Assembly (NCBI RefSeq): GCF_900166585.1
Contig: NZ_FVZC01000008.1
Location: 310,001-374,000 of the forward strand
From: Mesobacillus jeotgali
Lineage (GTDB): Bacteria > Bacillota > Bacilli > Bacillales > Cytobacillaceae
Length of the DNA stretch: 64,000 nt
Reading direction: 5' to 3'
Shown here piece by piece: positions 25,952 through 35,619 of the stretch; within the stretch, counting starts at the first letter, position 1; each line of letters opens with the position of its first letter. Position numbers and translations under genes: made by a program. Below the pieces are notes generated by a model, which was not told the DNA's origin, did no database searches, and saw only the letters and a program-made list of their open reading frames with translations.

Positions 25952-26111
25952 AGGATTCTATGTTTTGTTTGATGAATTCTTAACTGAATGACATAAAATT
26001 TTCACATAATTGCATTGCTGCCAGTAGCAATCATGTTCTGTATCATGTTAGCTTGCAGGAATATGGGAGTAGAGAGTTTTGCAGAAAAGAATAGAAAGGA
26101 AGCTTGTTAAG

Positions 26112-29100
26112 ATGACAATTCCAACATTAGAGTGGCTTTCAGATGTAAAAGTTTTTGCTGTTAATCGGGTTCCTGCCCATTCAGACCATCACTATTACCA
26201 AACGGCAGAGGAGGCTAAAAACGGTGTCCCGATGTCGATGAGACATGTACTCAATGGTGATTGGAAGTTCAATTATTCTATTAATCCGGCCCATCGGCCA
26301 CAGCATTTTTACCAGAAAGACTTCGATTGTTCCATGTGGGGAGACATCACTGTTCCTGGACATATTCAACTTCAGGGCTACGGCCAGCCACAGTATGTAA
26401 ATACAATGTATCCATGGGATGGCCTCGCGGATATCCGGCCGCCTGAAATCCCTGTGAACCACAATCCAGTCGGAAGTTACGTGAAAACGTTTACTACTCC
26501 GGCTAACATGCAGGACAAACCAGTTTATATTTCCTTCCAGGGTGTAGAGTCGGCATTCTATGTTTGGCTGAATGGCGAGTTTGTGGGTTATAGTGAAGAT
26601 TCCTTTACTCCTGCAGATTTTGACCTGACGCCATTCCTTAACGAAGGAGAAAATAAATTAGCTGTCGAGGTATACCAGCGCAGCACCGGGAGCTGGCTAG
26701 AGGACCAGGATTTCTGGCGCTTCTCAGGAATTTTTAGGGATGTGTATCTTTACACGGTCCCTGAAGTACATGTTTTTGATGCCAACATCCGTGGAGAATT
26801 AGATGAAACCTATAAAAAAGGAACCCTAGTGGCAGACCTTAAGTTTTTAGCAGGTCAGCCAGCCCCTTCGAAAGTGACAGCTGAGCTTTATGATGCAAAA
26901 GGAAGTCTGGTTGCTTCACAGGATGGCAAGATGGGTGAAGGAACTGCGTCAATCTTTTTTGCTGTCGATCTACCGCAGCTCTGGAGTGCTGAAAACCCAT
27001 ATCTCTATCAATTATTTATTCACGTATACAACGAAAAGGGCAGCCTGGTAGAGGTCATTCCGCAAAAAATCGGCTTCAGGCGTTTTGAAATGATCAATAA
27101 AATCATGCATTTGAACGGAGAGCGGATTGTTTTTAAAGGTGTCAACCGCCATGAATTCAACTGCTATACAGGAAGGGTTGTTTCCCGGGAGGATATGCTC
27201 TGGGACATCAAGACGCTTAAGCAGAACAATATCAATGCGGTAAGGACATCTCATTACCCGAACCAGAGCTATTGGTATCAGTTATGTGACGAGTATGGTG
27301 TCTATGTCATCGATGAAATGAATCTTGAGACACATGGCTCATGGCAGAAAATGGGCCAGGTGGAGCCTTCATGGAACATTCCTGGCAACAAGCCGGAATG
27401 GGAAGACATTGTCATGGACAGGGCAGTTTCGATGTATGAACGGGATAAGAATCATCCATCAATCCTGATCTGGTCATGTGGCAACGAGTCATATGGCGGT
27501 GAAGTGATCTTGAATGTTTCCCGCTATTTTAAAAATGTGGATCCAGGACGGCTTGTCCATTATGAAGGGGTATTCTGGACCCCTGATTACCGTGAAACGA
27601 GTGATATGGAAAGCCGGATGTACGCGAAGCCGGCAGATATTGAAAAATACCTGGATGAAAATCCGGATAAGCCTTATATCAGCTGTGAATATATGCATGC
27701 GATGGGCAACTCGCTGGGCGGCATGCATAAATACACGGAGCTCGAGCAGAAATATCCGATGTACCAGGGCGGCTTCATCTGGGATTATATTGACCAATCG
27801 CTGATCAAAAAGGACAGGTATGGGAAAGAGTTTTTAGCTTACGGCGGCGACTTTGGCGACAGGCCGACAGATTACGGTTTCTGTACGAACGGGATTGTGT
27901 ATGCGAACCGCGAGCTTTCACCGAAAATGCAGGAAGTGAAATTCCTGTATCAGAATATTAAATTGGTTCCGGACTTTGAAAGTGTCAAGATCATAAATGA
28001 GAACCTTTTTACTGATACAGCGGATTATGTACTTGAATATCGACTTCTTCATGAAGGGAAGGAAATTTACTGTGACCAGCTTGAGGTGAATGTAGGACCG
28101 CAGAGTGAGGCGGAAGTACAATTCAAATTCCCTGCTGATATTACGGCTGCTTCTGGTGAGTATGGCATTCAAACTGCTTTCAAATTGAAGGAGAGTACAA
28201 CTTGGGGTTATGCAGGACATGAGGTTGCTTTTGGACAGTATGTGTTTGCGGTGGAAGCGGAGGAACAGCCAACTGTTGATGGTGAGCTGAGTGTAGTCCA
28301 TGGAGATGTCAATATTGGCGTCCATGGCCGTGATTTCTCTGTGATTTTTTCCAAGCAGGTTGGAAGCCTGGTATCACTGAAGTATGCGGGCAGAGAAATG
28401 ATCGCCCAGCCGCCGGCGCCATTATTCTGGAGGGCAACAACGGATAATGATCGCGGATTTGCTCAAGGCTTTGAATCGGGAGTCTGGTTTGCAGCAAGCC
28501 TGGCGCGCAAATGCGTGGGAATCAATGTTGAGGAAGAGAGCAATCAGGTCAGCATTGGCTTTACTTATAAGTTTTCAATCAGTTTAGAGGTTGAGGTAAA
28601 GGTGATTTACACAGTTTTGGGTGATGGAAGAGTGCATGTTAAGTCTGCTTACCACGGCGCGCAAAGCCTTCCACAGCTGCCGATTTTTGCTCTGTCATTC
28701 AAGACTTCAGCAGACTATGACCAGCTTGAATGGTACGCGATGGGTCCTGAAGAGAACTATTCCGACCGTTCCAGAGGAGCAAGACTTGGAATTTTCAAGA
28801 ACGAGGTAACGGAAAATCTCTCAGGCTATGTCATGCCTCAGGAATCAGGAAACCGGACGGGAGTACGCAGACTGAACGTCATGGATAAAAAGGGACAAGG
28901 AATTAAGATCTCTTCCATCAACGAGCCGCTGGAGTGCAATGTTTCTCCCTATACAGCCTTTGAGTTGGAGAATGCCCAGCATGTATATGAGCTTCCGCCA
29001 GTCCACTATAGTGTAATCACAGTGGCCGGAAAGCAAATGGGAATTGGAGGAGACGACAGCTGGGGAGCGCCTGTACATGATGAATATCTCATTCCTGCTG

Positions 29101-29141
29101 ATCAGGATATGGAATTTGAGTTTATGATTGAGAGGATATAG
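26112..29141 (+). CDS. lacZ: beta-galactosidase, GH2 (LacZ)
   Basis: The 1009-residue protein has the whole LacZ layout: sugar-binding jelly roll, immunoglobulin-like domain, TIM barrel, second beta domain and the C-terminal Bgal_small_N domain. The acid/base Glu is in WSCGNESYGG and the nucleophile Glu in ISCEYMHAMGNS. The N-terminal segment contains RVPAHSDHHYYQ and NGDWKFNY, typical of LacZ. It splits lactose and other beta-galactosides in the cytoplasm. The ATG at 26112 follows AAAGGAAG by about ten bases; 11 codons upstream are also open. There is no signal peptide. galE and galT at 61.8-64 kb would process the galactose. Confidence 0.95.
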   Translation: MTIPTLEWLSDVKVFAVNRVPAHSDHHYYQTAEEAKNGVPMSMRHVLNGDWKFNYSINPAHRPQHFYQKDFDCSMWGDITVPGHIQLQGYGQPQYVNTMYPWDGLADIRPPEIPVNHNPVGSYVKTFTTPANMQDKPVYISFQGVESAFYVWLNGEFVGYSEDSFTPADFDLTPFLNEGENKLAVEVYQRSTGSWLEDQDFWRFSGIFRDVYLYTVPEVHVFDANIRGELDETYKKGTLVADLKFLAGQPAPSKVTAELYDAKGSLVASQDGKMGEGTASIFFAVDLPQLWSAENPYLYQLFIHVYNEKGSLVEVIPQKIGFRRFEMINKIMHLNGERIVFKGVNRHEFNCYTGRVVSREDMLWDIKTLKQNNINAVRTSHYPNQSYWYQLCDEYGVYVIDEMNLETHGSWQKMGQVEPSWNIPGNKPEWEDIVMDRAVSMYERDKNHPSILIWSCGNESYGGEVILNVSRYFKNVDPGRLVHYEGVFWTPDYRETSDMESRMYAKPADIEKYLDENPDKPYISCEYMHAMGNSLGGMHKYTELEQKYPMYQGGFIWDYIDQSLIKKDRYGKEFLAYGGDFGDRPTDYGFCTNGIVYANRELSPKMQEVKFLYQNIKLVPDFESVKIINENLFTDTADYVLEYRLLHEGKEIYCDQLEVNVGPQSEAEVQFKFPADITAASGEYGIQTAFKLKESTTWGYAGHEVAFGQYVFAVEAEEQPTVDGELSVVHGDVNIGVHGRDFSVIFSKQVGSLVSLKYAGREMIAQPPAPLFWRATTDNDRGFAQGFESGVWFAASLARKCVGINVEEESNQVSIGFTYKFSISLEVEVKVIYTVLGDGRVHVKSAYHGAQSLPQLPIFALSFKTSADYDQLEWYAMGPEENYSDRSRGARLGIFKNEVTENLSGYVMPQESGNRTGVRRLNVMDKKGQGIKISSINEPLECNVSPYTAFELENAQHVYELPPVHYSVITVAGKQMGIGGDDSWGAPVHDEYLIPADQDMEFEFMIERI

Positions 29142-29142
29142 A

Positions 29143-29176
29143 GAGGGGACATAGGGACGGTCCTCGTATCTCATTC
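29143..29176. repeat. short GGGAC repeat motif
   Basis: GAGGGGACATAGGGACGGTCCTCGTATC-type sequence resembles the GGGAC...GACGGTC(C) intergenic repeats widespread in Firmicutes genomes, sometimes linked to REP-type transposases. Only one copy is clearly visible here; the motif family is from memory. Confidence 0.4.
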
Positions 29177-29236
29177 GGATTGGAATAATGGAGGAGTCTA
29201 GGTTCTAGTTAAAGAGTATTAAAGATTATATTGATA

Positions 29237-29271
29237 AACAACCATCCCTCACAATAAGAGGGATGGTTGTT
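29237..29271. terminator. bidirectional terminator between lacZ and the PIG-L gene
   Basis: AACAACCATCCCTC and GAGGGATGGTTGTT form a 14-bp stem with a 7-nt loop followed by T-rich sequence, serving both convergent genes. Confidence 0.85.
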
Positions 29272-29285
29272 TTGCTTTTCTTCAA

Positions 29286-31796
29286 TTATTCTTCTGACCC
29301 ATAACTAATCAAATTAGTGAAAATCCTATACCCCCCAGGCACCTGCCCCTGAATCTGTCGGTAGAATACAAGGTTTGTATAAAGGTAGGTTCCCTTGCCG
29401 TAGTTGGCCATCAGGATGCCGCCGTCGAACGCTTTTTCTCCTGGGTCAGCCATGCTGACGAAGGTCTGGTATTCTGGTCCCCAGGCCATTGGGTAGTAGA
29501 GTCCTCTTTCCTGGATCCAGTTATCCCAGTCGCTGTCTGTAATTTTGTTTGGATAATTGAACAGTGGTGACTCTGGCTGTAAGATGTTTACTTTTGCATT
29601 TTCGTCAGTTACCCGCCAGTCAATAGACGGATTTCCAATTGTTAATGGGTAGGGGGCAGTGGTGTCTTTATTCCATCCATCGTTTGGCTTGTGGTACTGA
29701 ACGACCAAGTGTCCGCCATCTTCTGCGTATTTAAGAAGTCGTGCATTGTTCGCTAGCAAGTCTGCTCTTGAAAGGTAGGCACGGATGCCGACTACGATTG
29801 TGTCATACTGGATCAAATCTGCTGTGGCAAGGTCTGCTTCGGTCAGCTTTGTGATATTCATGCCGGCATTTGATAAGTAGTCTGCAACCAGATCGAAACC
29901 GCTGTCGATATAACCGACTTTCAGGTTATCGTTTGTCAGCAATTCGAATGCTACGCCGTTTACCTGCGCCGGGTACTGATAATAGAATGTACCGATATGG
30001 TCGTAACTGATTTCCTGGATTGTAGAATTGAATGTCTCGCCATTCACGGCAACCTCGGCATCAATCTTGAAGTCTCCGGATTGAATATCCTTAGGCGGTG
30101 AAAGGGTGAATGCTACTTCTTTCTCCTCAAACTGGGCGCTGAAATCAACAATTGCTGATTTCGGTTCTACGACCCAGCCTGCAGGTGCTTTCAGAGATAC
30201 AGCCGCTTTAGTTGCGCCGTTAAAATAGTTCTTAACTTTTGCCGTCACGGGAATTTCGTCCTGGACTTTAGCTGTGTTGACGATGATATCCTCTGGATTC
30301 AAGGTAACTGCTGCGTCAGGCAGGACTGCGATGGTCCCTTCGAGCTGTTTTACCTGTTGGACTGCAGCTCCATCATTCTTGTAAGAGACCTTTGCCTGTA
30401 AAACAGGCTCGTTGTATGCGTGGTAGAAACCGGCATCTTCAGGTACGGCTACATCAAAATTGAGAGCTGTGGTTTCTCCTGGTGCTAATCCGGTTTCTTT
30501 GGCATCAGAGGTAACCGTCCAGCCTTTTGGAGCCATTAGTTCAACGTTCAAATGCTCCAATTCCTGTGAACCATTGTTTGTAAGTGTCACAGTAACCGCA
30601 GTATCCTGGCCTTTGGTCAGGACAGTAGATGCTGCTTCAGCTGTTACATCCAGGCTGGACGAAACGAAGCTTGCCGTTTGCAGCTGCTCCTGTTTCAGGC
30701 TTAGCTTGTGAAGCAAATCAGACTTCAGTTCATCGTCAAGGTTTGCTTTTTCCGTCTTCATGTGCAAGCGGAGGACATCTTTCAAAGCTTTCTGTGTTTG
30801 AGTGAATACTGCATCTCTGTCAGGGTATGATGCGATGATGGATTCTAGCTGGTCCTGTAATCTTGTGTACTGGACTGTTAGAGAGTTTTCGTTCTTTGGA
30901 AGAGTTTTTGCCCATGCTGCAAAATCGTATGGAATACCTGCAAATAGTTCGTTGCTGCCGTTTGTGTCAACAGCGCTGTAAAGCAATTCGAGATGAGTCT
31001 GGCGTGGTGCGACAGGAATGTCATTGCCCATTCCCTGGCTTTTGTGCATATAGCGGGAGGCTTCTCCCAATTGTGGATAGGACATCTGGTATATTGGATC
31101 ATACATTCCAATTTCGATTGAAGTAGTGGCCGTGTTTTTTGATTCAGCAGGGAGGAATAGCTTTTTGATCTGCCATACAGGTAACCCTTCTTTTAATTGC
31201 TCTGGGTAGACTGATGGATTTGCAGCATCTTCAAAGGCTTTCTCGCTCAGGATTTCCATTGCACGGTGGTGTCCGTGCTGTGTCGGAGAGTTCCTGAATG
31301 AAGGCATGACAATATCCGGCTGGTATGTGCGAATGAAACGAATCAGTCGCTCGTAAGCAACATCTTCATCCCATTTTTCCAGTGTTTCATCAGGGCTTTT
31401 GGAAAAGCCGAAGTCATAGATGGCATCGTTGGTTGTTTCACTTAAATGATAAGCTGTAACACCAGTGATTTTTGCGGCTTCGATCATCTCGCGGGAACGG
31501 ATGATGCCTAGGGCATTCCCAAGCTCATTGCCGATTTCATTTTGCCCGCCTTCACCGCGGTTGGCAATCATGCTGGCTGTTTTAACACCTAGTCCACGAG
31601 AAAGATACGCTAAAAAGTCGCTTCTTTCATCATCAGGATGGGCGCCGGTATTCAAGAAGGTCACCGTTGTATCGAGAGGCTTCACGGCATTCCAGAGATC
31701 AACGTCAGGATCGTGGCTTTTGGCGGCTGATCCGCTTAATGGTAGCATAGAAAAAACAAGCAATAAAGAGAGCAAACCAAGAAAGTACTTCCTCAC
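29286..31796 (-). CDS. secreted PIG-L deacetylase / NEW3 / GATase-like protein
   Basis: The 836-residue secreted protein has a signal peptide, an LmbE/PIG-L deacetylase domain (about residues 40-300) with the metal motif AHPDDE and a matching QHGHHRA, a central stretch with NEW3-type beta sandwiches (about 400-600), and a C-terminal ThuA/GATase-like domain (about 615-836, with VVGIRAYLSR and YANYGKGTY-like ending). PIG-L enzymes remove acetyl groups from N-acetylglucosamine-type sugars using zinc. The GTG at 31796 follows AAAGGGG by eight bases. It is divergent from the ROK-ABC-lyase operon and probably shares its control. The natural substrate is unknown. Confidence 0.8.
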   Translation of the reverse strand: MRKYFLGLLSLLLVFSMLPLSGSAAKSHDPDVDLWNAVKPLDTTVTFLNTGAHPDDERSDFLAYLSRGLGVKTASMIANRGEGGQNEIGNELGNALGIIRSREMIEAAKITGVTAYHLSETTNDAIYDFGFSKSPDETLEKWDEDVAYERLIRFIRTYQPDIVMPSFRNSPTQHGHHRAMEILSEKAFEDAANPSVYPEQLKEGLPVWQIKKLFLPAESKNTATTSIEIGMYDPIYQMSYPQLGEASRYMHKSQGMGNDIPVAPRQTHLELLYSAVDTNGSNELFAGIPYDFAAWAKTLPKNENSLTVQYTRLQDQLESIIASYPDRDAVFTQTQKALKDVLRLHMKTEKANLDDELKSDLLHKLSLKQEQLQTASFVSSSLDVTAEAASTVLTKGQDTAVTVTLTNNGSQELEHLNVELMAPKGWTVTSDAKETGLAPGETTALNFDVAVPEDAGFYHAYNEPVLQAKVSYKNDGAAVQQVKQLEGTIAVLPDAAVTLNPEDIIVNTAKVQDEIPVTAKVKNYFNGATKAAVSLKAPAGWVVEPKSAIVDFSAQFEEKEVAFTLSPPKDIQSGDFKIDAEVAVNGETFNSTIQEISYDHIGTFYYQYPAQVNGVAFELLTNDNLKVGYIDSGFDLVADYLSNAGMNITKLTEADLATADLIQYDTIVVGIRAYLSRADLLANNARLLKYAEDGGHLVVQYHKPNDGWNKDTTAPYPLTIGNPSIDWRVTDENAKVNILQPESPLFNYPNKITDSDWDNWIQERGLYYPMAWGPEYQTFVSMADPGEKAFDGGILMANYGKGTYLYTNLVFYRQIQGQVPGGYRIFTNLISYGSEE

Positions 31797-31868
31797 TTTT
31801 GTAACCCCTTTCATTTTTAAGTTTTGACGAGAAATAATGAACACTCCTTCCTCTGTATGTAATTAGAT

Positions 31869-31891
31869 GTTAGTTAATCTACCTAACTAAC
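31869..31891. promoter_or_regulatory. inverted-repeat operator candidate (PIG-L side)
   Basis: GTTAGTTA and TAACTAAC form a perfect 8-bp inverted repeat with a 7-bp spacer, 73 bp upstream of the PIG-L start. ROK/XylR regulators bind TTAGTT...AACTAA-type repeats, so the ROK gene next door is the likely binder. Confidence 0.5.
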
Positions 31892-32115
31892 AGTAGGTAA
31901 AACACCTAACTCAAGATAATCATAGTTAGATAATATTGTAAATTAGTTAATTGTCAGAAAATTAAAAATGGTATTTTATATTCATTTACACGGTGGGTAA
32001 TTGGAACTAACTTTTAAGTTTGATTTAATAAGGAAGCGTCAGATCAAGAATAACTTTGAAAGAAGAAAAATATAATTATTCCAGAAGTGGATTTTAAATT
32101 TTCTGAACTTTACAG

Positions 32116-32131
32116 TTGTAAACGGTTACAA
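32116..32131 (+). promoter_or_regulatory. cre box (CcpA site) for the ROK-ABC-lyase operon
   Basis: TTGTAAACGGTTACAA fits the cre consensus at every position, 66 bp before the ROK start codon, in the promoter area. Confidence 0.7.
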
Positions 32132-32153
32132 TTTGCGGTATATTTTTAGTTAA

Positions 32154-32170
32154 TTAGTAAATCTTACTAA
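32154..32170. promoter_or_regulatory. inverted-repeat operator candidate (ROK side)
   Basis: TTAGTAA and TTACTAA are exact inverted repeats with a 3-bp spacer, 26 bp before the ROK start. Together with the repeat at 31869 this suggests autoregulation and control of both divergent units. Confidence 0.5.
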
Positions 32171-32196
32171 CCAAAAAGAATTAAGGCCGTGATGTT

Positions 32197-33408
32197 ATGA
32201 ATCTAAGTGGAACACCAGTACAGCTGAAATCACTCAACAAGAAAAGGGTGCTTCAGTGCATTCAGGAAAATTCACCGATCTCCAGGGCCGAAATTGCCGC
32301 TAAAATCAATATCAGCAAACCGACTGTTTCCTTATTGGTCGATGAATTGATTCAGGAAAAGTGGATTTTTGAGAAGGGGATTGGTGAGTCGACGTCACAG
32401 GGAGGCAGAAGGCCAATCCAGCTGTACTTCAACGAAAAGGCAGCATACATAATCGGAACGGATATTGGCGGAACAAAAGTGAAGACCGTTATTTGCGATT
32501 TGAACGGGAACATTGTTGCGAGCAGCAGTTTTAATACTTGCCAATATCTTGACACAGGGCTGCTAAAACAGATTGCCAGAGAAATTGATTTTATGATGAA
32601 CAAAGAAGGTATCCAAGTCGAGAAAATCCTGGGAATGGGTGCAGGAGTTCCGGGAATCACTGAGACGACAACTGGAATTGTCGTTGAGGCACCAAGCTTG
32701 AACTGGGTCAGGTACCCGTTTATTACGGAAGCGAAGCGTCATCTTCCCTTTCCGGTACATGTCGACAATGATGTGAATGTGGCGGCGCTTGGTGAGCAGT
32801 GGCTTGGGAATGCACGTGACAAGCAGAATGTCCTTTTCATAGCCGTTGGCACCGGAATCGGCAGTGGGATTATCATCAACAATCAGCTGTATCGCGGTTC
32901 AACCAGTGCAGCTGGTGAAATTGGCTATATGGTGACAGACAAGAACGATATGAGAAATGAATTCAAGCCGATTTTTCACCGTTATGGCTATCTTGAAAGC
33001 GTGGCGGGCGGAAAATCAATTGGAGACAGGCTGACAAAGTGCATCCAGAAGGAGCCTGAACATCCTTTACATCAGCAAGCTCTTACATCCGAGCTGCCGG
33101 GGGAAATAGCCTTCAAGCTGGCGAAGTCCGGTGATGAAATTGCTCTTAAAGTGATTGACGAGGCCATTGAGCACCTTGCCTATGGGATTGTGAATGCTGC
33201 TAGTCTGCTAAATCCAGAGATTGTCATTTTAGGAGGTGGTGTTTTAAAATCATCCGATTTCATCCTGCCGAAGCTGCAGGAAATTGTGAATCAATACCTT
33301 CCTAGTTCAGTCCAGCTGAAGACGTCCCAACTGGGTGACAACGCCGGAGTACTTGGTGCGGTGTCACTGTTCATGAGGGAGCATGAAAGTTTGATTAAAT
33401 ACCATTAA
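32197..33408 (+). CDS. ROK-family transcriptional regulator (XylR/NagC-type)
   Basis: The 403-residue protein has an N-terminal winged helix-turn-helix (ISRAEIAAKINISKPTVSLL, about residues 27-60) and a ROK sugar-kinase-like domain (TDIGGTKVKTVICDLNGN, VDNDVNVAALGE, GTGIGSGIIINN). The usual ROK zinc-binding Cys cluster is absent; a His and Tyr segment replaces it. Such proteins repress sugar operons until a sugar or its derivative binds. The gene is 15 bp upstream of the ABC operon and divergent from the PIG-L gene, with operators on both sides. It is the probable local repressor. Confidence 0.88.
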   Translation: MNLSGTPVQLKSLNKKRVLQCIQENSPISRAEIAAKINISKPTVSLLVDELIQEKWIFEKGIGESTSQGGRRPIQLYFNEKAAYIIGTDIGGTKVKTVICDLNGNIVASSSFNTCQYLDTGLLKQIAREIDFMMNKEGIQVEKILGMGAGVPGITETTTGIVVEAPSLNWVRYPFITEAKRHLPFPVHVDNDVNVAALGEQWLGNARDKQNVLFIAVGTGIGSGIIINNQLYRGSTSAAGEIGYMVTDKNDMRNEFKPIFHRYGYLESVAGGKSIGDRLTKCIQKEPEHPLHQQALTSELPGEIAFKLAKSGDEIALKVIDEAIEHLAYGIVNAASLLNPEIVILGGGVLKSSDFILPKLQEIVNQYLPSSVQLKTSQLGDNAGVLGAVSLFMREHESLIKYH

Positions 33409-33423
33409 TGAGGGGGAGTTTCT

Positions 33424-34512
33424 GTGAAACACAAAAAGAAGGTTTCTATAATCACAGCATTGACTTTATCTGCATCGTTATTACTGGCTGCGTGCAGCTC
33501 TGAAGAAGGGTCCAGCAAACCGGCAGGAGATAATGGCTCCAAAGAAAAGCTGGAAGATAAAGTGGTGATTTATTCTCCGCATGGAAAAGATATTTTAACA
33601 GAATTTGAGAAGCAGTTTGAAGCGAAACATAACGTCGATGTGGAATGGCTTGATATGGGTTCACAGGAAGTTCTTGACCGTGTCCGTTCCGAGAAGAACA
33701 ATCCTCAGGCAGACGTCTGGTGGGGAGCTCCATCCGTCATGTTTGACCAGGCTAAGGACGAAGGACTTTTACAGCCGTATGAACCGTCTTACGCGGGAGC
33801 ATTGGCGGATAATTTCCATGAAGCTGAGTGGCACTGGTCAGGAACAAGCCAGACGCCTGAAGTCATCATGTACAACAGCAAGGAACTGACAAAGGAAGAG
33901 GCGCCTAAGGATTGGGATGATTTGCTTGATCCAAAATGGAAGGATGAAATCATCATCCGTTATCCGCTTGCTTCCGGTACGATGAGAACCATTTTCTCAG
34001 CGATGATCTACCGTGATTTCAAAGATTCTCAGGATCCTGCAAAAGGATACGAATGGCTTGAAAAGCTGGATGCCAATACGAAGGAATACTCAGCTAACCC
34101 AGAAATGATGTACAACAAGGTTGCCAAGGGCGAAGGTTCTGTGTCTGTCTGGGCAATGCCGGATGTCGTCATGCTGAAGGAGAACAAGAACTATCCATTT
34201 GAGTTCATCGTTCCTGAAAGCGGAACTCCAGTCTTGACAGAAGGGATCGCGATCGTGAAGGATGCGCCTCACCAGAAGGCTGCTGAAGCATTTTATGAAT
34301 TCGTTAATACACCAGAAGCAGCAAAGCTTTTAGCAGAAAAATACTACCGCATCCCTACTCGTGATGATGTGAAGGATCTTCCTAAGTGGATCACGGAAAC
34401 AGAAATCAAGCCAATGGATATTGACTGGAAGGTCTTCCAGGACAATAGCGATGCGTGGATGAAGTATTGGGATGAAAACATTAAGAGTGGAGACAAAGAA
34501 ATCAAAGAATAG
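33424..34512 (+). CDS. ABC importer substrate-binding lipoprotein (FbpA/PotD-like)
   Basis: The 362-residue protein has a lipobox LLAAC and a periplasmic-binding fold of the iron(III)/polyamine/thiamine class (KVVIYSPHGKDILTEFEKQF near residue 47, DVWWGAPSVMFDQAKDEG). It starts at GTG 33424, with GGGGG seven bases upstream. This class binds Fe3+, polyamines, phosphonates, or sugar-derived anions. Its ligand is not evident. The operon partners are an ATPase, a fused permease and an argininosuccinate-lyase-like enzyme. The regulator and cre site favour a carbon-source ligand rather than iron. Confidence 0.85.
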   Translation: MKHKKKVSIITALTLSASLLLAACSSEEGSSKPAGDNGSKEKLEDKVVIYSPHGKDILTEFEKQFEAKHNVDVEWLDMGSQEVLDRVRSEKNNPQADVWWGAPSVMFDQAKDEGLLQPYEPSYAGALADNFHEAEWHWSGTSQTPEVIMYNSKELTKEEAPKDWDDLLDPKWKDEIIIRYPLASGTMRTIFSAMIYRDFKDSQDPAKGYEWLEKLDANTKEYSANPEMMYNKVAKGEGSVSVWAMPDVVMLKENKNYPFEFIVPESGTPVLTEGIAIVKDAPHQKAAEAFYEFVNTPEAAKLLAEKYYRIPTRDDVKDLPKWITETEIKPMDIDWKVFQDNSDAWMKYWDENIKSGDKEIKE

Positions 34513-34524
34513 GAAGTGTACGGT

Positions 34525-35619
34525 ATGGCGTCGATAAAAATAGAAAATGTCCAAAAAGCCTTCGGAAAAGTAGTGGCAGTGGATCATTTGAATCTTGATA
34601 TCAAGGATGGAGAATTCTTCACCTTCCTGGGGCCTAGCGGCTGCGGAAAGACGACAACGCTTCGGATGATTGCTGGGTTCTATTATCCTACCAAGGGTGT
34701 AGTGCGATTTGGCGATAAAGATATGACGCGTGTACCTCCTGAAAAAAGAAATACGGGCATGGTTTTTCAAAACTATGCCCTTTTTCCTCATATGACGGTC
34801 TTTGAAAATGTTGCATTCGGTTTGAAGGTAAGAAAGATTGCCTCAAGTGAAGTGAAAGCAAGGGTACACGATGTGCTCCTTAAAGTAAGGCTCGGGCAAT
34901 ACGCCGACCGTCAGGTGAGTCAGTTGAGTGGAGGTCAGCAGCAGCGCGTGGCTCTTGCCAGGGCATTGGTGATCGAACCTGAAATCCTGTTGCTTGATGA
35001 GCCGTTGAGTAATCTGGATGCGAGGCTGCGCGATGAAATGCGTGCAGAAATTCTGAGGCTGCAAAAAGAGTATAAGATTACCACGATTTATGTTACCCAT
35101 GATCAGGCTGAGGCGCTGTCGATGAGTGACAGGATCGCTGTCTTCAATTTCGGTGTTTGCCATCAGGTCGGAACGCCTTCAGAAATCTATAATGAGCCGG
35201 CCAATGACTTTGTAGCCAGTTTCATAGGAGAAATCAATCTTCTTCCTGTAAAAGTGGAGCAGGTTGAAGACGACCTCGTAACTGTCTCTGCTGGTGAAAA
35301 CCAATTTGTTGTACATAATACGCCTTTTAATTTCAAAAGGGAAACCGAAAAAAGTGAATTGTCCCTTTCAGTTCGTCCAGAGTCCGTCAAGATTCTTGAT
35401 GCACGGGCAGACAGGCATAATGTATTTAAAGGAAAGGTTGAACAAGTGCAGTTCTTCGGCACGATCATCAATCTGGCAGTAAGGGTCAATGACCTGCTGC
35501 TTGAGGTGAATGTGCTGAATCATGTTTCCGCAAATCTGAAACCGGGAGCGGAAGTCTGGGTTGAACTTCCTGCCGACCAAATCAGGCTGATCCCGGTATT
35601 GAACGGTGAGGCGCCATGA
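34525..35619 (+). CDS. ABC transporter ATPase (PotA/FbpC-like)
   Basis: The 364-residue protein has Walker A GPSGCGKTT, the LSGGQQQRVALARAL signature, Walker B ILLLDEPLSNLDA and a C-terminal TOBE-type regulatory region. It energises uptake. The ATG at 34525 has AGGAAG eight bases upstream. Its stop TGA overlaps the start of the permease gene, showing tight coupling. Confidence 0.92.
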   Translation: MASIKIENVQKAFGKVVAVDHLNLDIKDGEFFTFLGPSGCGKTTTLRMIAGFYYPTKGVVRFGDKDMTRVPPEKRNTGMVFQNYALFPHMTVFENVAFGLKVRKIASSEVKARVHDVLLKVRLGQYADRQVSQLSGGQQQRVALARALVIEPEILLLDEPLSNLDARLRDEMRAEILRLQKEYKITTIYVTHDQAEALSMSDRIAVFNFGVCHQVGTPSEIYNEPANDFVASFIGEINLLPVKVEQVEDDLVTVSAGENQFVVHNTPFNFKRETEKSELSLSVRPESVKILDARADRHNVFKGKVEQVQFFGTIINLAVRVNDLLLEVNVLNHVSANLKPGAEVWVELPADQIRLIPVLNGEAP